Positions 26,548 through 34,827 of a stretch of 44,310 nucleotides of DNA are shown here, one piece after another; within the stretch, counting starts at the first letter, position 1, and the number at the start of each line of letters is the position of its first letter. A program made the position numbers and the translations under genes. Under the pieces are notes generated by a model that was given only the letters and a program-made list of their open reading frames with translations, was not told where the DNA came from and ran no database searches. This DNA comes from Scytonema tolypothrichoides VB-61278 (GTDB lineage: Bacteria; Cyanobacteriota; Cyanobacteriia; Cyanobacteriales; Nostocaceae), in the NCBI RefSeq assembly GCF_000828085.3, contig NZ_JXCA02000001.1, positions 378,130 to 422,439 on the forward strand, written 5' to 3'.

Positions 26548-26739
26548 ATGTTGAACTCTATCTATAAACCCTATCACAATCAGATAAAAAAGCACTTTCC
26601 AACAAGGAAATATTCACCAGGACTTTGGAGATACAAGTTGCCTAAATTACCGCGTATAACTGCCAAGCAAGCGGAAAAACTATTAATGCATTTGACAAAA
26701 AACATCAAAGGAGAAAAACGATGTCCACAGCGCAAATAA
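26548..26739 (+). pseudogene. Short ORF with HicA-like segment (probable toxin remnant)
   Basis: This is a 63-codon frame from ATG 26548. Its middle, KLPRITAKQAEKLLMHL, resembles the beginning of HicA mRNA-interferase toxins (KLPR-TAKE-I-LEK). The characteristic continuation with the catalytic histidine (GSHxxY) is missing, and the rest is basic and unstructured. It overlaps the ribosome-binding site and start of the DUF433 gene by 19 nt. I read it as a decayed toxin gene or an untranslated relic rather than a working protein. Confidence 0.3.
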
Positions 26740-27143
26740 CAGATTATTTCAACTTTTTAACCCCTGATGATATTCGGCTCAAGGGGTCAAGAATTGGTAT
26801 TGAAACAATTCTTTATGAATACATGGATCTCGGTCGCACTCCAGAGGAGATTGCTCAGATATACACATCACTAACTTTAGAACAAGTTTATGCAACAATT
26901 CTTTATTACTTACAAAACAAAGAAGTTGTGAGTGCTTATATGAAAAACTGGATAGAACACGGTCACACAATGAGGGAAGAACAGCGACTTAATCCCCCAC
27001 CAGTTTCCGAGAAACTTCGGCAACTCAGAGCAGAAAGAAAAGCCAAGAAACAAGCAAATGGCATTGTAATTAATGACAAAGAAGTTTGCTTTTCTTTGCT
27101 ATATTATGATCTATGGTTGAGAAAAACGGTACAAGTTAACTGA
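26721..27143 (+). CDS. DUF433 domain protein (antitoxin-like) with altered C-terminus
   Basis: This 140-residue protein starts at ATG 26721 with a strong AAAGGAG site 8 nt upstream. Residues about 10-80 form the DUF433 winged-helix fold (LKGSRIGIETILYEYMDLGRTPEEIAQIYTSLTLEQVYATILYYL), common as the antitoxin-like partner of PIN-type DUF5615 toxins. A basic tail (EKLRQLRAERKAKKQ) would normally end the protein. Here the frame runs on into ICFSLLYYDLWLRKT-like sequence, the last eight or so codons of which belong to an IS607 resolvase remnant. No DUF5615 toxin follows, so this is an orphan with a chimeric end, possibly still folded and DNA-binding. Confidence 0.65.
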   Translation: MSTAQITDYFNFLTPDDIRLKGSRIGIETILYEYMDLGRTPEEIAQIYTSLTLEQVYATILYYLQNKEVVSAYMKNWIEHGHTMREEQRLNPPPVSEKLRQLRAERKAKKQANGIVINDKEVCFSLLYYDLWLRKTVQVN

Positions 27144-27216
27144 AGCGGCATCAATTCTGGGCATCAATGAGTGGACGCTCAAGAGATGGGTGTATTCAGG
27201 AAAAGCACCATCAATA
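27113..27216 (+). pseudogene. IS607-family resolvase (TnpA) N-terminal remnant
   Basis: From 27130 one frame reads YKLTEAASILGINEWTLKRW then VYSGKAPSI, the MerR-like helix-turn-helix that begins IS607-type serine recombinases. An ATG at 27113 followed by GTTGAGAAA looks like the original start, but an extra run of A bases throws it out of frame and no serine-recombinase catalytic domain follows. After 27216 the sequence changes to repeat DNA. This is the trace of a deleted insertion sequence. Confidence 0.6.
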
Positions 27217-27237
27217 AAGTCTGAAACAGTAGTAGTA

Positions 27238-27342
27238 GAGTGCGTTATGCTACGCAATAACACACCCTACAGATACTTAGATTTTTTCACCAAATTAAAT
27301 CGGATTGCTATAGGTTGAGTTTCGTTTCAAAAACCCAACCTA
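27238..27342. repeat. Two small palindromic repeats after the IS607 remnant
   Basis: 27238-27270 contains GTGCGTTATGCTACGCAATAACACACCCTAC-type sequence with a GCGT/ACGC stem, a repeat familiar from Nostocales intergenic DNA. At 27311-27342 TAGGTTG and CAACCTA form the ends of a second palindrome. Both lie in debris downstream of DUF433. Confidence 0.5.
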
Positions 27343-27447
27343 CAAATCTTACAAGTGTTTAACCGAACTTGATCTGATAGCTTAGATTAAGATTAGCAGC
27401 TTACATATTTTTCAGAATCGTCTCCTGTCAAACCCACTTCTGCCTTC

Positions 27448-27960
27448 TCAAGCTAAGTTAAAAATTCCATTGCCAACAATTTGTTCCGGAGACATATCAT
27501 AAGACTTGCGGAAAGATAATTGCTTCCATGTTTTCAGTCCAACAACACCATCTGCTGCGATATCAGTAGATTTTTGAAGCTTGATAACAGCAGCTTTAGT
27601 ATTTGCACCAAAAACACCGTCAATTTTAATTGTACCAAACTCACCTTGAGGAAGTTCGCCAGTGCCATTTAGCAACTCCTGAAGATTTTTAACTTCTTGA
27701 CCTTGTGAACCTTCTTTTAAGGTTGGTCGCTTGGACACCCAAACTTCACGCAGTATCGCAGCTTGGGTTTCATAACCAACGATACCATCAACTTTGACCG
27801 CGTTGGATTGTTGAAACTTGATAACAGCATCTTTTGTTTTGCTGCCAAAGTTACCATCGATACCACCAGCATAATACTTTAATGCTGTCAAGTTTGTTTG
27901 CAATTCGCGAACATTAGCGCCTGTTGAACCTTCTTTGAGAACTGTAAATGTAGTAGGCAT
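27448..27960 (-). CDS. Peptidoglycan-binding protein with two PG_binding_1 domains
   Basis: This 170-residue protein consists of two tandem PG_binding_1 three-helix repeats: LKEGSTGANVRELQTNLTAL...DGNFGSKTKDAVIKFQQ...DGIVGYET, then LKEGSQGQEVKNLQELLNG...DGVFGANTKAAVIKLQK...DGVVGLKTW. No catalytic domain, signal peptide or membrane helix is seen, so how it would meet the wall is unclear. ATG 27960 directly precedes the first repeat. The frame is open to an ATG at 28008 that would add 16 polar residues. The short tail NGIFNLA ends the protein. Confidence 0.85.
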   Translation of the reverse strand: MPTTFTVLKEGSTGANVRELQTNLTALKYYAGGIDGNFGSKTKDAVIKFQQSNAVKVDGIVGYETQAAILREVWVSKRPTLKEGSQGQEVKNLQELLNGTGELPQGEFGTIKIDGVFGANTKAAVIKLQKSTDIAADGVVGLKTWKQLSFRKSYDMSPEQIVGNGIFNLA

Positions 27961-28118
27961 TATTTTTTCTTGGAAGTGTGAATTTTGACAATGCTTACTA
28001 CAAGGCATGTTTCATAAGTTACGGAAAAAGTAAAAAAATTTTTCTCAAGCTTCTTTATCCACCCTTACCATAAAGCTTCTTTGAACGCAAATGTTTCTGA
28101 AACGCTTCAGTATCAACA

Positions 28119-29735
28119 TTATCCATCTTGACAACCGAGTAGTTCTTGGTAATACAATTCAGATTCAGTAGGCAAATATATGGTCTGTTGCAACGCTTGT
28201 TCATTCAACTTGTAAGCGTGAGTTATATCAATTCGACTCAAGAAATCCAAATCGTGGGAAATGACCCAAAGCGCCCCCAGGTAGTCATTGATACCCTCAA
28301 TCATCTGGTCAACCGTTTCAATATCTAGGTTATTCGTTGGCTCATCGAGAATCAGCAGGTCGATTTGTGAAATACTAATGATGGCGATCGCCAACCTTGC
28401 CAATTCACCTCCACTCAACACCGATGCGCTTTTGTTAACATCATCCTCTTTAAAAAGGAAGTGTCCTAACTGCTGGCGCAAAAGCTGATAATTGAGATTG
28501 GGATTAGCAGCTTGCATATTTTCCAGAATCGTCTGGTTTCGATTCACCAGTTCATAAGTTTGGTCGAGGTACACAGCTTTCATAGCAGGAGCAAGTAAAA
28601 TCTCACCTGACTGTAAAATCGCTGTTGTATTCTCTATTTCCAAAATCGCCTTTGCCAAACTAGATTTACCTGAACCATTAGCACCAGCAATAACTATTCT
28701 GTCACCAGAAGACACATGAAGCTGGATATTTGAGATCAGCAGGTGTTCTCCTACCTTGAGATTTGCATCTTGAATATCAATGAGATTTCTACGTTTTTGG
28801 CTTCTTTCTTCTAGTTGAAGACTTGTCGCCTTCGTTGTTTTAACCTTAGTTTCTGTAACTCTTTGAGTCGCCTTTGCTATCGCCGCTTCATGTCTCTTTT
28901 TTGCAATTCCTGCTGAAACCTCGGCTTTTGTTTTAAGCAGTCCTGCAGCTGCTCTATCTACACTACCATTGAGAAATTTGGCTCGACCATTTTTGCGAGA
29001 TTGAGCAGCTCGTTCCTGTTCCTGCAACGCTGAAGCTTTGGTGCGTTTGAGTTCTTTTCTGGCGACTTCGTGCGATCGCACTCTCGCCTCCAATTCTATT
29101 TCCTTTTGCTCTCGATACAGAGAAAAATTTCCTCCGTAAACCTTCACACCCTCTGGTGTCAGTTCCCAAGTCATATCAGTAACTTGGTCTAGAAAAAATG
29201 GCTTGTGAGAGACAATAACAAACGCTCCATTAAAGTCGTTAAGAAAAGACTTCAAACTTTCTAACGCCATCAAATCCATATGATTCGTTGGCTCATCCAG
29301 CAGTAACACCTTTGGTTCACTAGATAAACCAATAGCCAAAAATAGTTTTGTGAGTTCCCCACCACTCAGATTAAAAAGGGGTAAGGATAAGTCAAGCGTT
29401 GTGTTGAATCTTGCTTCTAAAATCTCTTCAATTTTCCACCATTCCTCAGAAATAGAACTTAGAAAATTTAGTACCGTATCTGCTTTGATGTCCTGTTTGA
29501 TGGTACTAATTTGAGGCAAATAGTAAATCGTTTCATGACGTGTAACAGAACCTGTCGTGGGGCTAAGTTGACCTGCAAGAATCTTTAACAGCGTGGATTT
29601 TCCAACACCATTGGAACCAATTAAAGCGATGCGTTCGCCCTGCTCAATACTTATTTGGACACCTTCAAATAAAGTCCTGGTTGAACTGAGTTCGTAAGCT
29701 AAATTCTCAGCTAAAACTATTGATTTTTTCTGCAT
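28119..29735 (-). CDS. ABC-F family ATPase (dual ATP-binding, ribosome-associated type)
   Basis: This 538-residue soluble protein has two ABC domains and no membrane part. Domain 1 shows Walker A IGSNGVGKST, signature LSGGELTKL, and Walker B VLLLDEPTNHMD. Domain 2 shows AGANGSGKSS, LSGGELARL and LLILDEPTNNLD. Between them a charged linker (about 230-330) with ARKELKRTKASALQEQERAAQSRK corresponds to the P-site tRNA interaction motif region of ABC-F proteins. Such proteins act on stalled or drug-bound ribosomes. Sequence style is near the Msr/Vga/Lsa resistance groups, but the antibiotic range cannot be predicted. ATG 29735 or ATG 29741 may start it. It has a leader region of about 600 bp without genes. 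Confidence 0.88.
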   Translation of the reverse strand: MQKKSIVLAENLAYELSSTRTLFEGVQISIEQGERIALIGSNGVGKSTLLKILAGQLSPTTGSVTRHETIYYLPQISTIKQDIKADTVLNFLSSISEEWWKIEEILEARFNTTLDLSLPLFNLSGGELTKLFLAIGLSSEPKVLLLDEPTNHMDLMALESLKSFLNDFNGAFVIVSHKPFFLDQVTDMTWELTPEGVKVYGGNFSLYREQKEIELEARVRSHEVARKELKRTKASALQEQERAAQSRKNGRAKFLNGSVDRAAAGLLKTKAEVSAGIAKKRHEAAIAKATQRVTETKVKTTKATSLQLEERSQKRRNLIDIQDANLKVGEHLLISNIQLHVSSGDRIVIAGANGSGKSSLAKAILEIENTTAILQSGEILLAPAMKAVYLDQTYELVNRNQTILENMQAANPNLNYQLLRQQLGHFLFKEDDVNKSASVLSGGELARLAIAIISISQIDLLILDEPTNNLDIETVDQMIEGINDYLGALWVISHDLDFLSRIDITHAYKLNEQALQQTIYLPTESELYYQELLGCQDG

Positions 29736-29920
29736 ACTCAAACCTCAATATGACCAAATAGCGCCTATCGAACGCGCACAATAGGAGCGAGCAAACAGAG
29801 CCAGCCACAGACATATTTAGGGCTGCTCTTTGTAGAGATAAATTTTTAAAAAGTATTTAGCGCATGGCTGCTTTTTACCAAACCTGCTGAGTTTTTGCTG
29901 ATTTCTCTTTGTTGATTCAC

Positions 29921-30111
29921 ATCTTGCACCAAACTTTGCAATCGCCAAAAAATAAATTTCTACTGCGAATAGCCAAAGTAGGGAATTAGCTTACTCCATA
30001 AAAATTCCAGTCCGTTTTAACGGACTTCGATTGTTAGCCTTGTAGACGCCCTTTGGGCGGCTTCCCGCAGGGTACTTAAGTTCAAGGCGTACCCTGGATG
30101 AGGTGCAAGAT
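29921..30111. mobile_element. MITE-like element with ATCTTGCACC termini
   Basis: ATCTTGCACC (29921-29930) is the exact complement of GGTGCAAGAT (30102-30111). Inside are a perfect palindrome AGTCCGTTTTAACGGACT (30009-30026) and a GC-rich GACGCCCTTTGGGCGGCTTC palindrome. At 191 bp with no coding capacity, it fits a non-autonomous element. The internal hairpin is also reminiscent of IS200/IS605 ends, which use hairpins instead of terminal repeats. Confidence 0.45.
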
Positions 30112-30276
30112 TTGATTTAACACTCGTTGCTTTCGAGCAACAGTTTTCTACTACTACTTCATGTCAGCTATATGAGGCGTGTTGAGGTTTGATACTAACT
30201 ACATCATAGCAGTAAAGGATTCCGGAACGCTGTTTAAATATTTTTAAATAAGGATTGTTTTTGGAGATTTCACACG

Positions 30277-30306
30277 TGTAGAGACGTTGCATGCAACGTC
30301 TCTACA
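30277..30306. repeat. Perfect 30-bp palindrome TGTAGAGACGTTGCA/TGCAACGTCTCTACA
   Basis: This is an uninterrupted 15+15 palindrome with the same ends as the repeat at 6915-7001 but no core. It lies 54 nt beyond the stop codon of the alcohol dehydrogenase and may serve as its transcript end. Confidence 0.75.
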
Positions 30307-30360
30307 AAGATTATTGTTCTTGCAAATTATCTTATCAGCAGCCCTTGCCTGACTTGAAAT

Positions 30361-31362
30361 TTAATGTTTCAGCACCAACCTATATCTTGCTTTCCCACTA
30401 TGTAGCCGTTCTAATGCCTCGTTGACTTGCTCAAATTCAAAAGTTTCAATGACTGGCTCAATCTTATGGCGAGCAGCAAAATCGAGCATTTGGGCGACTG
30501 TTGCGGGACTACCAAGCGGACTCCCAGAGATTGACTTTTGAGCTGCTATTAATGGGAAAACATGGCTGGAAACAGGGTTAGGAACTACGCCAACAAAATG
30601 TAGTCGTCCTTTAGGACGTAAGCAGGCAATATAAGTGCTCCAATCTAGATTGGCATTGACAGTTGAGAGAATTAAATCGAAGGAATTTTCTACTGATTTG
30701 AGTGCATTTGGATCGCGGGAATTGATGAAGTGATTTGCACCAAGTTCCCTTGCTTCTGCTTCCTTATCAGGACTAGTGGAGAATGCAGTTACATCACAGC
30801 CCCAAGCATGAAGAAACTTCAATGCCATATGACCTAATCCACCGATACCAATCACACCAACACGATCTGTTGGCTTGACATCAAACTGCACTATTGGATT
30901 AAAAACTGTGATACCACCACAGAATAACGGTCCAGCGGTCACCGGGTCAATATCAGAAGGTAAAGGCACAGCCCAAGCGTGATGGGCGCGTACCTTATCG
31001 GCAAAACCACCATGACGACCAACAATGGTACCTTCAGCTGTCAAGCAGAGGTTATGGTTACCGGACATACACCACTCGCAAGTCATACACGATCGCGAAT
31101 TCCAACCCAGTCCAACCCGTTGTCCGACTTGGAGTTTCTTAACCGCATCGCCAATGCTTGCGATCGTACCAACCACTTCATGTCCGGGAACAATCGGATA
31201 CTGACTCATTCCCCAATCATTATTGAGCATACTGAGGTCGCTATGGCAAATCCCGCAGTATTCCACATCAATTTCTACATCCTCACTGCCAAGTGGTCCT
31301 GGTTCGTACTCAAAAGGCTTCAGTTCTTCGCCTTGTTGAAAAGCTGCGTAGGCGCGGATCAT
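30361..31362 (-). CDS. Zinc-dependent NAD(P) alcohol dehydrogenase (CAD-like MDR)
   Basis: This 333-residue medium-chain dehydrogenase has catalytic zinc ligands in EYCGICHSDLSM and YPIVPGHEVVG and a structural zinc lobe with four cysteines in SCMTCEWCMSGNHNLC. The Rossmann motif is GVIGIGGLGHMALKFL, and STSPDKEAEA at the second strand favours NADPH. It belongs to the cinnamyl-alcohol-dehydrogenase/YahK group of broad-specificity aldehyde reductases, found in cyanobacteria as a C6-aromatic and aliphatic aldehyde reductase. The physiological substrate is not deducible. The start is ATG at 31362. It stands alone, with repeats downstream. Confidence 0.9.
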   Translation of the reverse strand: MIRAYAAFQQGEELKPFEYEPGPLGSEDVEIDVEYCGICHSDLSMLNNDWGMSQYPIVPGHEVVGTIASIGDAVKKLQVGQRVGLGWNSRSCMTCEWCMSGNHNLCLTAEGTIVGRHGGFADKVRAHHAWAVPLPSDIDPVTAGPLFCGGITVFNPIVQFDVKPTDRVGVIGIGGLGHMALKFLHAWGCDVTAFSTSPDKEAEARELGANHFINSRDPNALKSVENSFDLILSTVNANLDWSTYIACLRPKGRLHFVGVVPNPVSSHVFPLIAAQKSISGSPLGSPATVAQMLDFAARHKIEPVIETFEFEQVNEALERLHSGKARYRLVLKH

Positions 31363-31522
31363 AGACCTGACCTCAGTTGATGACGTTAAGTTTTTTCAGT
31401 AGTTATTGTAAAGTTTGCTCTTACTTTCCTCGCGCCAGATATCAAATTGGAAAGAAATCTTAGTACTTATTATGCAAACTTCATAAAGCATTGTAAAAAT
31501 TGCTAAATATTATTGCAAAACT

Positions 31523-34261
31523 TTAATGAGGATAATGTTTAGCCAAAAACTCCTCCGCTTCATCCCTATTGCGAATCACTCCATCCAACGTGGCAGCAAG
31601 TAAATCATCGAGCATTTGCCGATACTGCGGTCCGGGTTTGTATCCCAGTTTGCGTAAGTCATTTCCATTCAAAATAGCCTGAACGTTACGCCAAACAGTC
31701 AAATATTGCCAAATCTTACGCCTGACACTTCTTGGACTTTGCACAGCTATTAAAATCAGCATTGGTACATCATACTGGCGCAATAACTGTTCAATTTGAC
31801 TTGGACGCACCTCATCCACTTCCCTCTGTGCTTGCAAAGAAGGGATAATGTTATTGATATTAGCTTGAGCTTGTGCTATTAGCTCTAAGCTTTTGATACT
31901 ATCTTCGGGCAATAGCAGATTCCTTGCCACGCGCCCTCGATATTCTGCTCCTATGTGGGCAATGAGAGCTTCCAAACGCATTTGCCAGTGGATAAGGGTT
32001 TGCTGGGAGTCGAACCGCCGTAAGCAACGTTCCAACAAACGCAATTGCCCCAGAAGTTCCTCGTCTAGCTTGAGGGTGGGATGAATACACTGCAAAGCTC
32101 CTAAGTCTCCCAGTAATTGCAAAGCTGGCTTCCAGTAGGGGGCTTCTAGGATGTGTTTCAATTCTGTTTTTAGTCGAGTTTGCAGTGCTGGAGTTTTGCT
32201 ATTTTGTTGGGTGGTGCGATCATAAACGCCACTGTTGATAGCATAGCGGATATACTCTTCTGTCTGAGGCTCTAAGTGAAATCCGAGTCGCACAGCAAAG
32301 CGTACACCGCGATAGATACGGGTGGGGTCTTCGATAAAGCTGTTGGCGTGTAAAACCCGAATTTGCTTTGCTTGTAAATCTAGCAACCCGCCAAAAAAGT
32401 CGAGTAATGCACCAGCGCGGGGAGGTGTCAGTCGCAGTGCCATTGCGTTGATGGTAAAATCTCGACGATACAAGTCTTGACGAATCGAACTTGCCTCAAC
32501 TTCAGGATTTGCTGCTGGGTAAGGATAGAATTCTGTTCTAGCAGTCGCAATATCAACCCATAAGGAATCTAATTCTGGGTCTTTATGCCACAACAAAGCC
32601 GCAGTTTGAAAAGCCCCGTGGATTTCTAAGCGTGCTGTTGGGTAAAGTTGCTGTAGTGCTTTTGCTAGTTCCACACCCGCACCCACATCGGCAGTTTTGT
32701 GAAAGCCGTCAACGACTAAGTCAATATCTTTAATCAACAAAGTGCCAGAAGCTTCTTCAGCGAGTAGCAAGTCGCGTACTGCTCCCCCAACAAGGTAAAG
32801 ATGCCAACCGCGTTTTTCTGCTTCTCGTGAAGCTTTGGTGAGCAATTGCCACAACTGCGGTGCTAGCCGTGAATGCAATTCCTCTAGAGTGGGAGATTTT
32901 ATATTTTTTTCTCCCCTTCTCCCCCTCTCCTCTTCTCCCCCTCTCCCCCTCTGTTCTTCCTGATGCAATTCCCGCAAAACATCAGTACGGGTGACAATTC
33001 CGACTAACTGCCCGTTTTCCAATACTGGCAAGCGTCCAATATCGTATGTCACCATGACTGACTCAATTTCTGGCAGTGTAGTATCAGGGGTAATTGTCCT
33101 CATATTGACTGTCATGTAACCCTTAACGGGAGCATGACTAAAGCCATGATGCAGGGCAATATCTAAATCTCGCCGAGAAATAATACCTAGCAGTTGTCCT
33201 TGGGCGTCAGCGACACATAAACCAGAGTGTCCATAGCGCAACAAAGTCCGCTGTGCTTCCGCAATTGTGGTTTCTGGACGAATGGTACGGACTGGGGAGG
33301 ACATCAAGTCTCGGGCAATAGGAGGATGGGGAATTGTTGCTTTTATCCCCTCAAGGAGTTGGTTTAAAATTTCTTGGGAGTTTACGCCTCTTAGGTTCAG
33401 CGATGCTGCTTGGGAATGTCCACCACCACCGAGTGGTTGGAATAACTCATTGAGATTAATACCTTGAATTTGAGAACGTCCAATCACTATTAAGCGTGAT
33501 TCACCTTCTGCCAAAGGATACTCATTCAAAAGCAGTAAGGTATCTATTTCTGTCAACTCTACCAACTGCGAGGCAAGACTTGACAATCCTGGTACGAAAG
33601 CATCTGTTTTCAAATTGACCCAGGCAATCTTATTTCCCCTAACATATATATGTTGTATTTTTTCCAGTGACACCTTCAACAGTTGCTGCAACTGGGGAGA
33701 AAGACCAGGGTCAACGTACTGACTCACGACTGATAAACTTGCCCCTTGTTGCATCAACCAAGCCAAAGCCATAGCATCCCGTGGTGTGGCATAGTCAAAT
33801 GTCAAAGAGCCAGTATCCACATGGATACCCAATGCCATCACAGTTGCTTCTGCGGCTGTCAGGGAAATTTGTTGTTGTTGCAATTGCTCGACAATCAGAG
33901 TTGTTGTCGCTCCAACAGGGGAAATGTGTATCTCTGTTGCGGGAATATCCCCAAGTTGTTCTTGGTGATGGTCATAAATGATAATTTTATTAATGTGGGG
34001 TAGATCTAACCATTCGGCAGCTTTGCCGATGCGATCGCGCTGTTGCGTATCCACCACAATTAAAGAACGAATTTCGTTGGGATTGACCGAACGCCGTTCA
34101 ATCAGCTCATACTCATCCCGATGCAGTGCCAAAAAATCTCGTACCGGTGGATGAGCTCCACCACTCAGCACAATCTTGCTTCCAGGTAACAGGCGTGTCA
34201 GTCCTACCGCCGCTCCTAATGAGTCAAAATCAGCTGTTGTATGGCACAGAATTAAATCCAT
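31523..34261 (-). CDS. DHH phosphoesterase - CBS - CBS - tRNA nucleotidyltransferase fusion
   Basis: This 912-residue protein has four parts. An N-terminal DHH/DHHA1 phosphoesterase (about 1-310) shows TADFDSLGAAVGL, VVDTQQRD, IYDHHQEQ, HVDTGSLTFD and GGGGHSQAA. Two CBS domains (about 315-430) follow. A Glu/Arg/Gly-rich linker encoded by a C/T-rich repeat leads to a class II nucleotidyltransferase (about 455-912) with YLVGGAVRDLLL, DIDLVVDG, YRRDFTINAMAL and DPTRIYRGVRFAVRLGF. Such fusions are known in cyanobacteria and Aquifex-like lineages and are thought to add CC or A to tRNA 3' ends. Which activity this one has is not evident. ATG 34261 is preferred; GTG 34270 is an alternative. Confidence 0.92.
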   Translation of the reverse strand: MDLILCHTTADFDSLGAAVGLTRLLPGSKIVLSGGAHPPVRDFLALHRDEYELIERRSVNPNEIRSLIVVDTQQRDRIGKAAEWLDLPHINKIIIYDHHQEQLGDIPATEIHISPVGATTTLIVEQLQQQQISLTAAEATVMALGIHVDTGSLTFDYATPRDAMALAWLMQQGASLSVVSQYVDPGLSPQLQQLLKVSLEKIQHIYVRGNKIAWVNLKTDAFVPGLSSLASQLVELTEIDTLLLLNEYPLAEGESRLIVIGRSQIQGINLNELFQPLGGGGHSQAASLNLRGVNSQEILNQLLEGIKATIPHPPIARDLMSSPVRTIRPETTIAEAQRTLLRYGHSGLCVADAQGQLLGIISRRDLDIALHHGFSHAPVKGYMTVNMRTITPDTTLPEIESVMVTYDIGRLPVLENGQLVGIVTRTDVLRELHQEEQRGRGGEEERGRRGEKNIKSPTLEELHSRLAPQLWQLLTKASREAEKRGWHLYLVGGAVRDLLLAEEASGTLLIKDIDLVVDGFHKTADVGAGVELAKALQQLYPTARLEIHGAFQTAALLWHKDPELDSLWVDIATARTEFYPYPAANPEVEASSIRQDLYRRDFTINAMALRLTPPRAGALLDFFGGLLDLQAKQIRVLHANSFIEDPTRIYRGVRFAVRLGFHLEPQTEEYIRYAINSGVYDRTTQQNSKTPALQTRLKTELKHILEAPYWKPALQLLGDLGALQCIHPTLKLDEELLGQLRLLERCLRRFDSQQTLIHWQMRLEALIAHIGAEYRGRVARNLLLPEDSIKSLELIAQAQANINNIIPSLQAQREVDEVRPSQIEQLLRQYDVPMLILIAVQSPRSVRRKIWQYLTVWRNVQAILNGNDLRKLGYKPGPQYRQMLDDLLAATLDGVIRNRDEAEEFLAKHYPH

Positions 34262-34433
34262 AGTTATCACTCATGGGTCATGAGTCATTAGTCGTTAGCA
34301 CAAAGGATCAAGGACAAATGACTAAAATGTGTCAATTTTCTGTTAGCTTAACAAATAAGGAAAAACTGTCAGTGTTCACCTGCACAATATTTTATCTTTA
34401 AGTCACTCGTTTGCTGTTTCGGGAGAAGAGAAG

Positions 34434-34622
34434 ATGACTTTTATATTCCAACTCGCTTTATTAGCTCTGGTTTTGCTGTCTTTTGCTTTGGTTATTGGCG
34501 TTCCTGTTGCCTATGCCACTCCACAGAACTGGAATGAATCTAGAAGACTGCTGTGGATTGGTTCAGGAGCTTGGATCATTTTAGTCTTTGTAGTTGGGGC
34601 GTTAAACTTTTTCGTAGTTTAA
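34434..34622 (+). CDS. psbZ: Photosystem II reaction centre protein Z (Ycf9)
   Basis: This 62-residue thylakoid membrane protein has two transmembrane helices (about 3-26 and 39-60). They are joined by the conserved loop [20 protein letters not shown]. It belongs to the photosystem II core and stabilises antenna contacts. The length is exactly that of the family. A purine-rich GGGAGAAGAGAAG lies directly before the ATG as ribosome-binding site. ribH is next on the same strand, a neighbour pair seen in many cyanobacteria, but a strong hairpin lies between them. Confidence 0.95.
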   Translation: MTFIFQLALLALVLLSFALVIGVPVAYATPQNWNESRRLLWIGSGAWIILVFVVGALNFFVV

Positions 34623-34679
34623 CCGACTGCTTCAAGGGTATCGCAGCCAAATAGCATAAAAACTCAGGAGCGTTATAGA

Positions 34680-34740
34680 CGCAGGTACGCTACAGAGAGT
34701 TCACAGTATTTTCCCTCTGTGGCGTGGCTGCGTTTATTTT
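34680..34740 (+). terminator. Long hairpin between psbZ and ribH
   Basis: Bases 34680-34697 pair with 34715-34732 over 18 positions with one mismatch and two G-U pairs, followed by TTTATTTT. An outer pair CAGCCAAA (34644-34651) and TTTGGCTG (34739-34746) encloses it. It may be the psbZ terminator. The nested design could also serve as an attenuator for ribH or be a palindromic element. Confidence 0.7.
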
Positions 34741-34827
34741 TGGCTGAGTCCATTGATCATTCTGCTTCTATACTTTTTGAAGAACAAATGTATATTGGCA
34801 AGAAGTATAGATGAATGAGAGGCGGTT

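Larger units (their letters stand above)
29742..30360. other. 619-bp gene-free region upstream of the ABC-F gene
   Basis: No protein-like frame is seen. The region contains a MITE-like element (29921-30111), a short TGTAGAGACG palindrome (30277-30306) and AT-rich sequence near the ABC-F start. Because ABC-F resistance genes are often controlled by leader peptides and attenuators, this would be the place for one, but I could not identify a leader ORF with convincing features. Confidence 0.55.

Noticed and set aside
34740-34827. FMN riboswitch upstream of ribH
   Set aside because: The conserved FMN element core sequence is not present in the leader.
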